Shown here: piece by piece, positions 35,911 to 47,119 of the stretch
How the letters are laid out: each line of letters opens with the position of its first letter
How positions within the stretch are numbered: position 1 is the first letter of the stretch
Origin: Silene conica
Taxonomy: Eukaryota; Streptophyta; Magnoliopsida; Caryophyllales; Caryophyllaceae
DNA length: 64,000 nt
Reading direction: 5' to 3'
NCBI GenBank assembly: GCA_029255685.2
Contig: CM055316.2
Location: 71,191,237 to 71,255,236, forward strand
Made by a program: the position numbers and the translations under genes
Notes under the pieces: model-generated
Seen by the model: only the letters and a program-made list of their open reading frames with translations
What the model was told of the DNA's origin: nothing
Databases searched by the model: none

Positions 35911-38900
35911 TCAATTGACAGGCTTTAGCTTCAGTTTTTTGCTTTTTTGCTTCTTCGGTTTAACAAGGGAAGACCTATAAAACCAAAACAAGTACAATAT
36001 ACATATTACATATATATTCAGCCAAGGAATTAAGAATTTAAAACTTTAATGTGTAGATTCACAAAGTAAGACCTGACAGTATTCTCATTCCACAAAAGAA
36101 GTTCCAACATGATCGACTTTCGATACTCTACCAAATCCTGCATAGAGTGACGTATATTATTAATGAAGTGTATTCATGCTAATATTCGTGGAATGCACGG
36201 CTTTATTTTCATATAGTAATGAACTCACCTCAAAATAGTCACTGTTCGTCCATAAACTCTGATCTTCCAATGCACTCAACCACTTTAGCAGAAAGACTCC
36301 ACAATCATAACTAGACAAAAAAACATATAAGCACTTATGAGTGTAACAAAGTTTCACATAATAAGGTCTGAGATTCAACAAATGATCACAGACTAAGTTT
36401 AACAAAACAAGTCAAACTACGCACCCCGTTTTTTGTTGAGGGACTTCGAGATTGACAAAATCATGCACGTGCATGTTCTTCAAAGATTTGTACGACTCTC
36501 CCAAAATAGTTGCAACATTGTACAACTGAGAAGAAAAAGGACAATAAAAGATCAAAAATATATTTTGGGGTATACTAAAACAAAAACTCTACAATATTTT
36601 GGAAAAAAAAATCATACAATGCCCATGGCCTTGTTGTTTCCTTTATCCACTTTTATATCCATGGATGAGTCAAGGATGTAATTTTTTTGCATCTTTATGT
36701 CGCAAATACAAGCCCACCAATGCTTCGATTTTGCGCTATGCAAAGGGATAAAAACCTGAGATAGTAAATATATGGGAATAATCAATCAAAAAACACACAT
36801 GAATGACAGTAAATAAATAACAAAATGAATAGCAGAACTGAAGGATCTAACCAAATCAATCTGGCTACCATCTGCTGGAGTGTATGAGGACTGTATATAT
36901 TGACCCCAAATCTCTGGGTTAGTATCTGCATTAAGACCCTGAATGACACAAAAAAGGCAATTTTAGTCTCTGGATGAGCAACTTTCAGAATGAAAAACAC
37001 TTGAATATCAACATCTGAAGGATTTGAAGCTCACATATACTGTCGTTGGCAAGTAAATCACATTTGGTTTACCAAGTGTGCGCTTAATCCCAACAATATC
37101 AATGATCTACAGATAAAACGTGCACAAAATGAAGCATCCACTTTCACGAAATCACCATCAAGTTTCACAAAAAAACCTTTAAGATTCACAGAATAAGGTC
37201 TGAGATCCACCAAATAAGGAACCATGTAGAAAAAGAAACATGGTCAGGAATGGGAATATAATACTTACCTGATCCATAATAAGGCCACGCGATGTAAGGG
37301 TCTGCAAAGCATCTCTAGTGACTTCCATCCACGGAGTGGACAGCAGAACCTCACTTAATTATTGAACAAAATGCAATTAGTCAATATATCTCACACAATT
37401 TTAAAAAACATAATTCAAGAAATCAAAGAAAAAGTGTGACATTACAATTTGTTTGCCATTGCTCTTCTCCCAACACAAGCCACCAATTCCTTCTCAGTAA
37501 AAGGTGGTGTCATAGAGGAACTCGATTCTAGTGCATCTTTTGTGACTATTTCTTTGGACAGATTAACAGAACATGTAACAATATGATAGCACACCCGCAA
37601 CGCAAAACGCTTGCGCTGAGTTTCCTATTGATGCAAACAAAATGGGTTTCAGAAAAACTAGGAAATAAAGTTGTGGCAATTGTATAGAAATTAAATTAGA
37701 TGTTGAAAAGCAATCTTACAGTATTTATGGTTATTACAGAATTATTTTTGCTCCCTTTGTAATTCTCCATTATGTTCAGCAGATAGAGGCCATTATCAAT
37801 TTGTGAGGATTTCAGATTTGATTTTGGGATAAACACTTCTGGAATCGTCATTGAAGCAATACTTGTCACTGCTGGCAACTTTGATTGAAGAAGGTTGATG
37901 AGCCTTTGTTGCTGTATGAACAAAAGAGTAATTACAAAGAGCAATTAGTAAGGTAATGGAGTAAGAACGAGTCCAAAAATAGGTAAAATAGATGTACCGT
38001 ATGTTTTAAAAAAGAAGTATAATCAACAGGTGTGTCTTTCATAGCATGGATGACTTGGCATTTGCACGATTCCGGTCTCAGATCAAAACAAAACAAGAAT
38101 GGTGGGCATTCGGGAGAAATGATCGGAGTCAAAATCTGAAAGACAACAGATAAAAATGCAATGAATAAAAAAGACAAGTCCACCTTAAAGCTTGAACATA
38201 ATAAGACCAAATATAAAAAAAACTTACTAATTGGGTAGCAGCAAAATCAACATTGTCGAGACACTGGAACAAAAATCGAATCATGTGTGAGTAATGATTA
38301 TAAGTGCAGACCATGTAAAATGGGATTATAGAAAAGAGGTAGATAGACTAACACTGTGTGTGGAGTGTGGCACAAATAAACGACAAGCAGAATCTCGTGA
38401 TCTCAAGCTCTCACTACTGTTTAGAAACTCACACCAAACATCTATCACAGCAGAAGATACTTGATCACTTTCAGGCAAACTCGTCAATTGCTTCCTTGTC
38501 AATTGCTGAGTTTGACTTTTGAAAAGAATGTCACTGGAAACAGTCATTAAAAGCACAGGTCACACCCTCAAATGGTATTAAATATACGATCAAAATTAAA
38601 AAATAAGAGTATTTTAATGTTTAGTAAGTTTGACCAAAACTGTGAAACTAAAAGCTTAATTTGTGAAACTACATGCTTATTCTGTGAAACAGGCAGCACA
38701 TATTCTGAAACTGTGAAACTGTGAAACTAGAAGCTTATTCTGTGACACTAGAAGCTTACTTTGTGAAACTAGCAGCTTATTCTGTGAAACTGGAAGGACA
38801 TACTGTGAAACTGTGAAACTGTGAAACTAGATGTTTAACATGTGAAACTAGAAACTTATCCTGTGAAACCACAAGCTTATTCCGTGAAACAAGAAGTTTA

Positions 38901-41600
38901 CATTGTGAAACCCAAACTCTTAACTTTCACAGAATAAGCGCTTAGTTTCACTGAATAAGGGCTTACTTTCACTGAATAAGGGCTTACTGTCACACCCTCA
39001 AATGGTATTAAATACACGATCAAAATTAAAAAATAAGAGTATTTTAATGTTTAGTAAGTTTGACCAAAACTGTGAAACTAAAAGCTTAATTTGTGAAACT
39101 GCATGCTTATTCTGTGAAACAGGGAGCACATATTCTCAAACTGTTAAACTGTGAAACTAGAAGCTTATTCTGTGACACTAGAAGCTTACTTTGTGAAACT
39201 AGCAGCTTATTCTGTGAAACTGGAAGGACATACTGTGAAACTGTCAAACTGTGAAACTAGATGTTTGACATGTGAAACTAGAAACTTATCCTGTGAAACC
39301 ACAAGCTTATTCTGTGAAACAAGAAGTTTACATTGTGAAACGCAAACTCTTAAATTTCACAACATAAGCTTGTAGTTTCACTGAATAAGGGCTTACATTC
39401 ACAGAATAAGGGCTGTGAAACAAGAAGCTTATTCTGTGAAACTAAAAACCTTATTAAGTGAAACTGGAAGGCTATATTGTGAAACATGTTAATAAAACAG
39501 GCTGAAAATATTAATAGAAGACAAGTTTTGAAAAATTAATAAAATAACTCAATACCTTTCACATGAATCCAAAAAGATGAAATCCAATACAGGCTTCTCC
39601 GCTTGAGTAAAACCCTTAAGAATATTCATGTTTCTTTGCAAATACGGAGATCGATAGACCTCTGATGGAACTATGGCCCTCTTCACCTTTGGATTGACAG
39701 GTGAATGACATTCACCTTTGGATCGACGCTTGTAAACATTCGGAGGAGTATCTCCTACGTCAATGACATCTTTATCAGTACTCCCTACCACAGGAAGATC
39801 CTCTACCACTGGTGTGGACATAGAAGGTCCTCCAGGTCCTTCAGCATGAACACAAGATGTTGAACGATCGAGTTCGGCTTCATCACAACGTGTTGAATCA
39901 TCAAGTTGAGGTTCATCTTCAGGTTCACGTTCATGTTCAGCTTCAGGTTCAGGTTCAGGCTCAGGTACACGTTCAGGTTGAGAGGGTGGAGATAAAAAGT
40001 GGTCATCATCTGGAAAGAGCCTAAAGCTTGGCATTTCTGGTTTTGCTGGTGAACAATGAGGCTGTATTGGCTGAAAGGACTCATCCATTATGTCCAATGC
40101 CGCCAACAGTTCAGCTTCAGACCACCCATAAAATTTACCCGCATCCTCATGAACATTCTCACCAGTACCATCCACAATCGCCTTCTCATTATCATCAATC
40201 TCCAAATTATCATCAACCTCCCCACTATCATTATGTGCTTTCTCAACATTCTCCTCATTATTTGTTGTCTCAACATTCTCCTCATTCTCCTCATTTTTAT
40301 CTTGTTGAGACAGCCTAAATCCATCTGCAATACCATCAACAGCTGCAACTAGTTTAGAAACTGTTGCTGATGAAGGTAATTTCAAGGAAGCTTGACTGAC
40401 AAGACATTTGTAGTTCATGAAAGCAATAGCCATGACTTTTGCTGAATTTGCAAGATCAGTAACAAGCTTCACATCACTGTTCTCTTTAGAAATGCCAGGC
40501 TTTCCAGTTTCTCCTTCATCTTTGGGTGGTTCAGATTTTCCAGAATCTTCTTGTTCAGGTTTCCCAGATTCTTCTTGTTCAGGTTGCCGAACAACAATTT
40601 CCTGAACAGCTGATTTTGATTTTTGTGCTTGCTTGTCTGTTGCAAACTCAATAGCAAGGAAAGGTCCATGCTGCTCACGTCTCACAATTGGAGGCTCAAC
40701 AGAACCCCTGCCGAAAGTTCTAGTTGGGTCATCCAATTCATCCTTAATTCTCTTGTATATAGCGTCTTTTGTGCAAGTCGATAACGTAGGATATTGACGA
40801 CTCACAATGCGCGATTTAAAGACACAACGGTCTAGATAAATGAAGAGCAGCGCAATAATCGGTCCCCCAAACCAATTCTCTTTCGCCTTTTTAACCACAA
40901 ACTCTTCCTTTTGCCAAGACTGAACTTGGCCAGCCAATTTCTTTTTTATAAAGTTGCACCAGTTGAAACTGGAGATCAACTCAGTATTCACCAAACTTTT
41001 CAGCACTTTCAAGCTGACCTTGTTCCCAATGACACCGCCTAAAAGAGCAGAGAAAATATAAACGATGAAGTTGCGTTTGAAATCATCTCCTCCATCTCTT
41101 TGTGTAATCAACTTTTGCAGAACAAGTTTGATGTCAATGGACCCAACACCATATTGTTTAGTAAACTGCTTCAAAGCAGATAAATAAGAGGGGTCCTTAT
41201 CTCCATTTGTTGCTTCAACAACAACATTAGGACCCATTGGCAATCCAAGAGATAGATGAATATCCTCCTCTAAAATAGGAAGCTTCCCACCCAACAAGCT
41301 TCCTTTTATTGGGTCGTAATTTGAAACTAGCCAATATGCTAAGTTTCCGGGAAGAACATCCGTTTTAAGAAGTAAAAGACCCCCAAACCCCATTTCTTTG
41401 ATAGCTTGAATCTGTTGTTTTGAGGGTGGACTATCCTCATTATGAATAAAGTTGTAAAGCCCAGCGGGAGACATCCGGGTCCTCAATGACGGCAATCGCT
41501 CTTTATAGTTTCGTTTCTTTTTTGCAGCAGGTTCAACTGTTCCACTAGTAGAAGGTGGATGTTCCGATCGCTTCATATTAGCTTGCTTCCTGTTATGCAT
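35911..41600 (-). CDS. Ulp1-type SUMO protease with plant-transposon N-terminal domain, 14 exons
   Basis: Exons on minus: 41600-39556, 38533-38353, 38263-38228, 38135-37998, 37911-37720, 37624-37446, 37353-37269, 37106-37035, 36938-36852, 36755-36618, 36525-36425, 36310-36229, 36137-36073 and 35974-35911. All have GT-AG borders and matching phase, giving 1,154 codons without a stop. The N-terminal half (IKEMGFGGLLLL, YWLVSNYDP, LPILEEDIHLSLGLPMG) is the domain usual in plant Ulp1-carrying transposons (DUF1985-like). A Pro/Glu-rich acidic linker follows. The C-terminal C48 peptidase has His1017 (KHWWACICD), Asp1034 (YILDSS), Gln1082 (VPQQKTG) and Cys1088 (YDCGVFLLKW), the full SUMO-protease set. 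The tail is lysine-rich (KPKKQKSKKLKLK), a likely nuclear signal. A second, degenerate unit at 755-864 has IDNGLYLLNIMENY, with Asn where Cys would be. Predicted role: removing SUMO from nuclear proteins, perhaps to protect the element. The target is unknown. Confidence 0.88.
38561..39420. repeat. tandem duplication of about 430 bp in protease intron 1
   Basis: CACACCCTCAAATGGTATTA occurs at 38561 and 38991. Each copy continues through the same order of motif variants. Few base changes separate the copies, so the duplication is young. Confidence 0.88.
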
Positions 41601-42321
41601 AAATGGTACGAATTTCGAAAATAAGTTTCACAGAAGAAGGATCTAGTTTCACAAAATAAGCTTCTAGTTTCACAGAAAAAGGAAAATACTAACTTTTTCT
41701 GTGAAACAAGAAGCTTACATTGTGAAACTAGAAGCTTATTCTGTGAATCTCAGGTAAAAAGTAAACACAAACGAATTAAGAAAATAAGTTTCACAGAAGA
41801 AGGATCTAGTTTCACAAAATAAGTTACTAGTTTCACAGAAAAGAAAATTATTAAACTGTGAAACATAGAAGCTTACAATGTGAAACCCAAACTCTTAGAT
41901 TCACAGAATAAGAGCTTAGTTTCACAAAATAAGCTTCTAGTTTCACAGAAGAAAGGCTAACATTCACAGAATAAAGAAAAGAAAATTATTAAACTGTGAA
42001 ACAAAGAAGCTTACAATGTGAAACCCAAACTCTTAGATTCACAGAATAAGAGCTTAGTTTCACAAAATAAGCTTCTAGTTTCACAGAATAAGAGCTGACA
42101 TTCACAGAATAGGGAAAATAAACTTGATTCACACAGCTAGATAATAAGGAAAATAAACTTGATTCATTAAAAATATCATTCATACATAGCTAGGTAATTA
42201 CACAAAAAAGGCTGCCTTGATAGACGTAATTACAAGAGAGCACTACAAAAACACTAAAACCGAGCACATTTAGACCAGCCACTATCACGGCAAAAAGTGA
42301 TACAAAAGTTGAGGAGTTGTG

Positions 42322-42975
42322 CTACATATCGAGCAACACAGGTAAATCTAAATATGATAAAGTTTTCCGAGTCAGCAAGCTTGTTGCAGTATCAAGTGAT
42401 ATGTCATGTTTTGGAGATGGCACACGTAAATTGGAAATCAACTCTTTCACTTTTGGGTTTTCAGCACCAGTGAGATCTCTAAGGTGTCCTCTTTGCAAAA
42501 GATTGTAGCCTTGGTGAAAATGTAGGAGTAATTTAGCTCCCGGATCATTAGTCATAAAGCACTTGCATCTTTTATAAATTATTCTATAACCCCTACGAAT
42601 GATTCTCACACCATTGATATCATTAATATGCAGAGAAATCCCATACACAACTGCAATGACAGGTGCACTAGGGTGTATGAGGAAAAGCTGAGACCAATTC
42701 CGACAGACCAACGCCATGTTTGCCTTATCTTGGTTACACTTAAGTCGTTCGAAGATGCTATTCATTACATCTTGATTGTTGAAGACAGCCAGTTGGGGTT
42801 GATAACGATTATTAGTGACCTCAACAGTCCGTAAGGGAGCAAATGAGAATTTCATAGCCTCTTTTTTTTCTCTTATATAATTCCGGACAAAATATGCTTT
42901 ATCCTCTGCAAGAACATTCACTACCCACCCCTTGCACCATGTTTCCATAATTGACCAGAGGTAACCTACAAGCAT
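42322..42975 (-). CDS. F-box-like protein, copy 1
   Basis: 217 codons from the first ATG, or 208 from the ATG at 42948 (METWCKGW), which aligns with the start of copy 2. An F-box-like segment lies near residues 70-110: NNQDVMNSIFERLKCNQDKA, then MALVCRNWSQLFLIHPSAP. This fits the F-box pattern of Asp-Val, Ile-Phe, Leu and LVCRxW. F-box proteins link SCF ubiquitin ligases to targets. The C-terminal part (IIYKRCKCFMTNDPGAKLLL) is conserved between the copies but is not a repeat family I recognise. It is intact, sits inside the transposon, and lies between motif blocks. Confidence 0.65.
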   Translation of the reverse strand: MLVGYLWSIMETWCKGWVVNVLAEDKAYFVRNYIREKKEAMKFSFAPLRTVEVTNNRYQPQLAVFNNQDVMNSIFERLKCNQDKANMALVCRNWSQLFLIHPSAPVIAVVYGISLHINDINGVRIIRRGYRIIYKRCKCFMTNDPGAKLLLHFHQGYNLLQRGHLRDLTGAENPKVKELISNLRVPSPKHDISLDTATSLLTRKTLSYLDLPVLLDM

Positions 42976-43530
42976 ACATTGTGAAACCCAGACTATTACA
43001 TTTCACATTGTGAAACCCAGACTAGTTTCACAGGCTAAGCTTCTAGTTTCACAAACAAAGATTCTAGTTTCACATAGTAAGAGCTGAGAATCACAGAAGA
43101 AGATAAAGAAAATTAAACTGTGAAACAAAAGAAGCATCTAGTTTCACAGAATAAACTTCTGGTTTCACAGAATAGGTTTCTAGTTTCACAAGTTAAGATT
43201 TTTGTTTCACAAGTAAAGCATCTAGTTTCACAAGTTCACAGTTTCACACTTTCACAGTAGGTTCTTCCTGTTTCACAAACTAAGCTTCTTGTTTCACAAG
43301 GTAAGCTTCTAGTTTCACAACATAAGTTCTAGTTTTCCCACAGAATAAGGAAAAGAAACTTAAGATAGTAACGAAAAGAAACTTCATTAATTAAAAATAT
43401 CATTCATACATTGCTAGATAATTACATAAAAAGGCTGGCTTGATACATGTAATTACAGAAGAGCACTACAAAAAGACATTTAGGCCAGCCACTAAGATGC
43501 AAAAAGGTGATACAAACTTGAGCAGCTATG

Positions 43531-44160
43531 CTACATATCGAATGCCAAGAAAGGTAAATCAAACCAAGATAATTTCGCCCGAGTCATCAACTCTGTCGAA
43601 GTAGCAACTGCTAAGTCAAGTTCTGGAGATGGCACATCTAAAATGTCAAGCAACTCTTGTGTTTGGTCGATTTCAGCATCAGTTAGATCTCTAAGGTGTT
43701 CACTTTGGTAAGGATTTTCACTTTGCACACAATGTAGGAGTAATTTAGATCCCGGATCATTTGTCATAAAGCACTTGCATCTTTTATAAATGATTCTAGA
43801 ACCCCTACGAACTATTCTCACACCATTGACATCATTGATACGCAGAGAAATCCCATACGCAACTCGAATGAGAGGTGCACTAGGGTGTAGGAGGAAAAGC
43901 TGACACCAGTTCCGACAGACCAATGCCATGTTTGCCTTATCTAGGTTACACTTAAGTTGTTTGAAGATGTTATTCATTACATCTTGATTATTAAAAACAG
44001 CCAGTTGGGGTTGATAACAGTTGTTTGTGAGCTCAACAGTCCGTAAGGGAGTAAATGAGAATGCCATGGCCTCTTTTTTTTCTGTTATGTAATTCTGGAC
44101 ATATTCTGCTTTATCTTCTGCGTGAAGATTCACTACCCACCCCTTGCACCAGTTTTCCAT
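43531..44160 (-). CDS. F-box-like protein, copy 2
   Basis: 209 codons, MENWCKGWVVN... to LSWFDLPFLAFDM. It is clearly a duplicate of 42322-42975: FSFxPLRTVExTNNxYQPQL, the F-box-like NNQDVMNNIFKQLKCNLDKA then LVCRNW, and KCFMTNDPGSKLLLH are kept. The copies differ most near the C-terminus. The frame is open in both, which argues that both were used at least until recently. The start is the first ATG and matches the internal start in copy 1. What it recruits for degradation cannot be told. Confidence 0.65.
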   Translation of the reverse strand: MENWCKGWVVNLHAEDKAEYVQNYITEKKEAMAFSFTPLRTVELTNNCYQPQLAVFNNQDVMNNIFKQLKCNLDKANMALVCRNWCQLFLLHPSAPLIRVAYGISLRINDVNGVRIVRRGSRIIYKRCKCFMTNDPGSKLLLHCVQSENPYQSEHLRDLTDAEIDQTQELLDILDVPSPELDLAVATSTELMTRAKLSWFDLPFLAFDM

Positions 44161-45717
44161 ATTTGACCAAATGTAATTAAGTTTAAAACCACAAGTAACC
44201 TACAAGCATTACAAAATAGAATCAAAAAGCATACATTGTGAAACACAGACTCTTACATTTCACATAATAAAAGGCTTAGTTTCACAACCTAAGCTTCTAG
44301 TTTCACATAATAATGACTGAGAATCACAGAATCACAAAAAGAACTTTAAACTGAAAATATTAGAAAATAAACTTAAAACTGAAAGAAACTCATTATGTGA
44401 ATCTAAGAGTTATATTGTGAAACTAGAAGCTTATGAAGTGAAACTACATGCTTATTTTGTGAAACTAGTTGGCTATATTGTGAAACCTGTTGAAAAATCA
44501 GCCTGTTTTTTTGAATTCTTAACTTGTGAAACTAGAAGCTTATGAAGTGAAACAACATACTTATTGTGAAACTAGTTGGCTATATTGTGAAACCTGTTAA
44601 TAAAATATCCTGATTTTTTGAGTTCTTAACTTGTGAAACAATAAGTTTATGAAGTGAAACTACATGCTTATTTTGTGAAACTAGTTGGCTATATTGTGAA
44701 ACCTGTTAATAAAATAACCTGATTTTTTGAGTTCTTAACTTGTGAAACTAGAAGCTTATGAAGTGAAACTACATGCTTATTTTGTGAAACTAGTTGGCTA
44801 TATTGTGAAACCTGTTGAAAAATCAGCCTGTTTTTTTGAATTCTTAACTTGTGAAACTAGAAGCTTAATTTGTGAAACTAGAAGCTTAACTTGTGAAACT
44901 AGATTCGTATTCTGAAACGTACTAAAATAATCAAAAACACTCTCAAAACCTAGATATTTTCATCACAACCCTAGGTATCACTAACAATGAAAAATAACAA
45001 TAAACACTCAACTAATGATAATCCAGCAGAAAATAGCAAAACAAAAACAAAATAAAGAGCAAAAATAAGTAATTAAACTAATTTAAGAAAAAAAATGTAA
45101 CAAATAACATACGAAAATACGAAGAACATACGAAGAAGATGATAATGGAGGTTGTTGATGTTAAAAACTTCGAAGAACGACAATGCTTGCTTATTTCGCC
45201 TCAAATATTCGAAAATAAACCACACATCCAAAGAACGACAAACAAATCACATTATTACGTACTAAAATAATCAAAAACACTCTCAAACAATAAACACTCA
45301 ACTAATGATAATCCAGCAGAAAAATAGCAAAAAAAATACAAAATAAAGAGCAAAAATAAGTAATTAAACTAATTAAAGAACAAAAATGTAACAAATAACA
45401 AACGAAAATACGAAGAACATACGAAGAAGATGATAATGCAGGTTGTTGATGATTCCGGGGAGAAGATCAAACGGTTACCGCGAGCGAGAGAGAGTGAGAG
45501 AGTGAGAAAGCGAGAGAGCGAGAGAGAGTGAGAAAGAAGAATTTGAAAAGACGTTGAGAGAGTGAGAAAGAAAGAATGAATGAAAGGTCAGTTTCTTTTT
45601 TTTTTTGTTTAATATATATGGACACGTGGCACAATCTGGGACGCCCATGGTTTTTAGATCTAACGGTTTAGAATGGTCCGGCAGCCTCACGCTAAGAGAG
45701 CGGCCTCACGTGATTCA

Positions 45718-45722
<5 letters not shown>
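44161..45722. repeat. right subterminal region: motif block and duplicated spacer
   Basis: 44400-44920 repeats a longer phrase of about 125 bp built from four motif variants (ending TTTTTTGAGTTCTTAAC). 44925-45130 is partly repeated at 45257-45450 (ACGTACTAAAATAATCAAAA and CAATAAACACTCAACTAATG). No gene; a run of GAGAGAGTGAGAGAG follows at 45484-45570. Confidence 0.7.

Positions 45723-45811
<89 letters not shown>
45723..45811. repeat. (TA)n(GA)n microsatellite between two elements
   Basis: About 36 TA steps then about eight GA steps. The two flanking elements abut this tract. Confidence 0.9.
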
Positions 45812-45815
<4 letters not shown>

Positions 45816-45879
45816 GCCGGATCACGTGAGGCCGCCTCTTAGGATGAGGCCGCCGGACCTCACGCATTCCCAAGCTTCT

Positions 45880-46560
45880 AGTTTCACAGTTTCACAATAT
45901 TTGCTTCCAGTTTCACAAGTTAAGCTTCTAGTTTCACAAGTTAAGCATCTAGTTTCACAGTTTCACAGTTTCACAATATTTGCTTACAGTTTCATATCTT
46001 AAGCATCTAGTTTCACAAGTTAAGCTTCTAGTTTCACAGAATAAGCTTCTAGTTTCACAAGTTAAGCATCTAGTTTCACAGTTTCACAGTTTCACAATAT
46101 TTGCTTCCAGTTTCACAAGTTAAGCATCTAGTTTCACAAATTAAGCTTCTAGTTTCACAGTTTCACAGTTTCACAATATTTGCTTACAGTTTCACATCTT
46201 AAGCATCTAGTTTCACAAGTTAAGCTTCTAGTTTCACAGAATAAGCTTCTAGTTTCACAAGTTAAGCATCTAGTTTCACAGTTTCACAATATTTGCTTCC
46301 AGTTTCACAAGTTAAGCATCTAGTTTCACAAATTAAGCTTCTAGTTTCACAGTTTCACAGTTTCACAGTTTCACAATATTTGCTTACAGTTCACATCTTA
46401 AGCATCTAGTTTCACAAGTTAAGCTTCTAGTTTCACAGAATAAGCTTCTAGTTTCACAAGTTAAGCATCTAGTTTCACAGTTTCACAGTTTCACAATCTG
46501 TGCTTCCAGTTTCACATATTAAGCATCTAGTTTCACAAGTTAAGCTTCTAGTTTCACAGT
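45880..46560 (-). repeat. dense TTTCACA motif array
   Basis: The same motif as in the large element, all in one orientation. Phrases such as CTAGTTTCACAAGTTAAGC and triple AGTTTCACAGTTTCACA recur in a higher-order unit of about 190 bp. Several dozen copies in under 0.7 kb. Confidence 0.9.
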
Positions 46561-46562
46561 TA

Positions 46563-46924
46563 AGATGATCATGAGAAAGAGGAAACCAAAATCGACAAAA
46601 GAGGGCATTCCCAGTAACACCAAAGAAAATCAAATCCCCCATCCCATTTTCTCTCTCTACAGTAGCCTCCGCCAACGCACGGCGGCGACACGTGTCCACT
46701 TCCTCATCAAGCCTCCACCTCCGCCGCCTCTTCACTGTCGTTTCAGGCGATTCCTCCACGGCCGACGCACTCCGGCGAGAGCGCGGCACTAGAAGTAAAA
46801 TTATGCATATAAACGATGTGTATAGTAAAAGTAGGGTATGTGCGATGAGCATGGAAGTAGCTCCGGCATGTTTGAATAAGGGGATTATTCGGTTGCTTAC
46901 TCCTGACGTCAGCTGTTCCGCCAT
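46563..46924 (-). pseudogene. captured first exon of a monoacylglycerol-lipase-like gene
   Basis: On minus from ATG 46924: MAEQLTSGVSNRIIPLFKHA, a hydrophobic stretch, a basic linker, RRRALAEATV, then FFGVTGNALFCRFWFPLS. This order resembles the N-terminal part of plant MAGL-like alpha/beta-hydrolases, which have LTSG..RIIP near the start and a GNALF.RSW segment before the catalytic domain. About 120 codons remain; the serine hydrolase core is absent and the frame runs into the TTTCACA array. GC content is higher than the surroundings. It is a transposon-captured fragment, not a working enzyme. Confidence 0.6.
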
Positions 46925-47119
46925 TGTTGAAGAATATTGGAGGTGATTGATTGGAGTTGAAGAAAAAGAGAGAGAAATGAAGACAGATGAATTGTCAGTT
47001 TTTTTTTTTGATATTATATAGGACACGTGTCAAGATCTCGTGCGCCCATGCTACTAAAATCTAACGGTTTAGAAAGGGTCCAGCGGCCTCATCCTAAGAG
47101 GGCGGCGTCACGTGATTCG

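Larger units (their letters stand above)
30480..44930. repeat. dispersed arrays of the TGTGAAACTAG motif, 21-bp period
   Basis: Typical unit TGTGAAACTAGAAGCTTA plus two or three more bases, repeating at exactly 21 bp in good stretches (for example 33886-33930, 33980-34080, 34430-34520). Variants change AGAAG to AGGGG or AGATG. Blocks: 30520-30930 (intron 1 of the transposase), 32165-32550 (intron 2), 33875-34075 (intron 3), 34300-34710, 35640-35800, 38640-39500 (intron 1 of the protease), 41620-42110, 42960-43340 and 44220-44920. Orientation is constant within a block but switches between blocks; 41620-43340 mostly reads TTTCACA. No copies lie in exons. Both the length and the conserved GTGAAAC core suggest a protein-binding site. 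Confidence 0.92.
29821..45722. mobile_element. 15.9-kb MULE-like element with transposase, Ulp1 protease and F-box genes
   Basis: The ends are inverted copies: left AGAGGCCGGATCACGTGAGG, right (reverse complement) AGAAATTGAATCACGTGAGG, both continuing with GCCGC, CTCTTA and GTGAGGC over about 50 bp. Each end abuts a (TA)n tract, so the insertion probably went into a TA microsatellite and the target duplication cannot be read. Content in order: FAR1/MULE transposase (plus), Ulp1-type protease (minus) and two F-box-like genes (minus). Introns and spacers are filled with the TGTGAAACTAG motif. Exon phases in both large genes are consistent and no stop interrupts them, so the element looks complete and possibly active. 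The FAR1-class transposase assigns it to Mutator. Ulp1-carrying MULEs are known in plants; the F-box pair is not something I have seen described. Confidence 0.8.

Noticed and set aside
40028-40352. Plus-strand His/Pro-rich ORFs
   Set aside because: Antisense shadows of the acidic linker of the Ulp1 gene.
45605-46002. ORFs containing long Ile-Tyr runs
   Set aside because: They translate (TA)n microsatellites; the same applies at 47027-47318 and 59603-59888.
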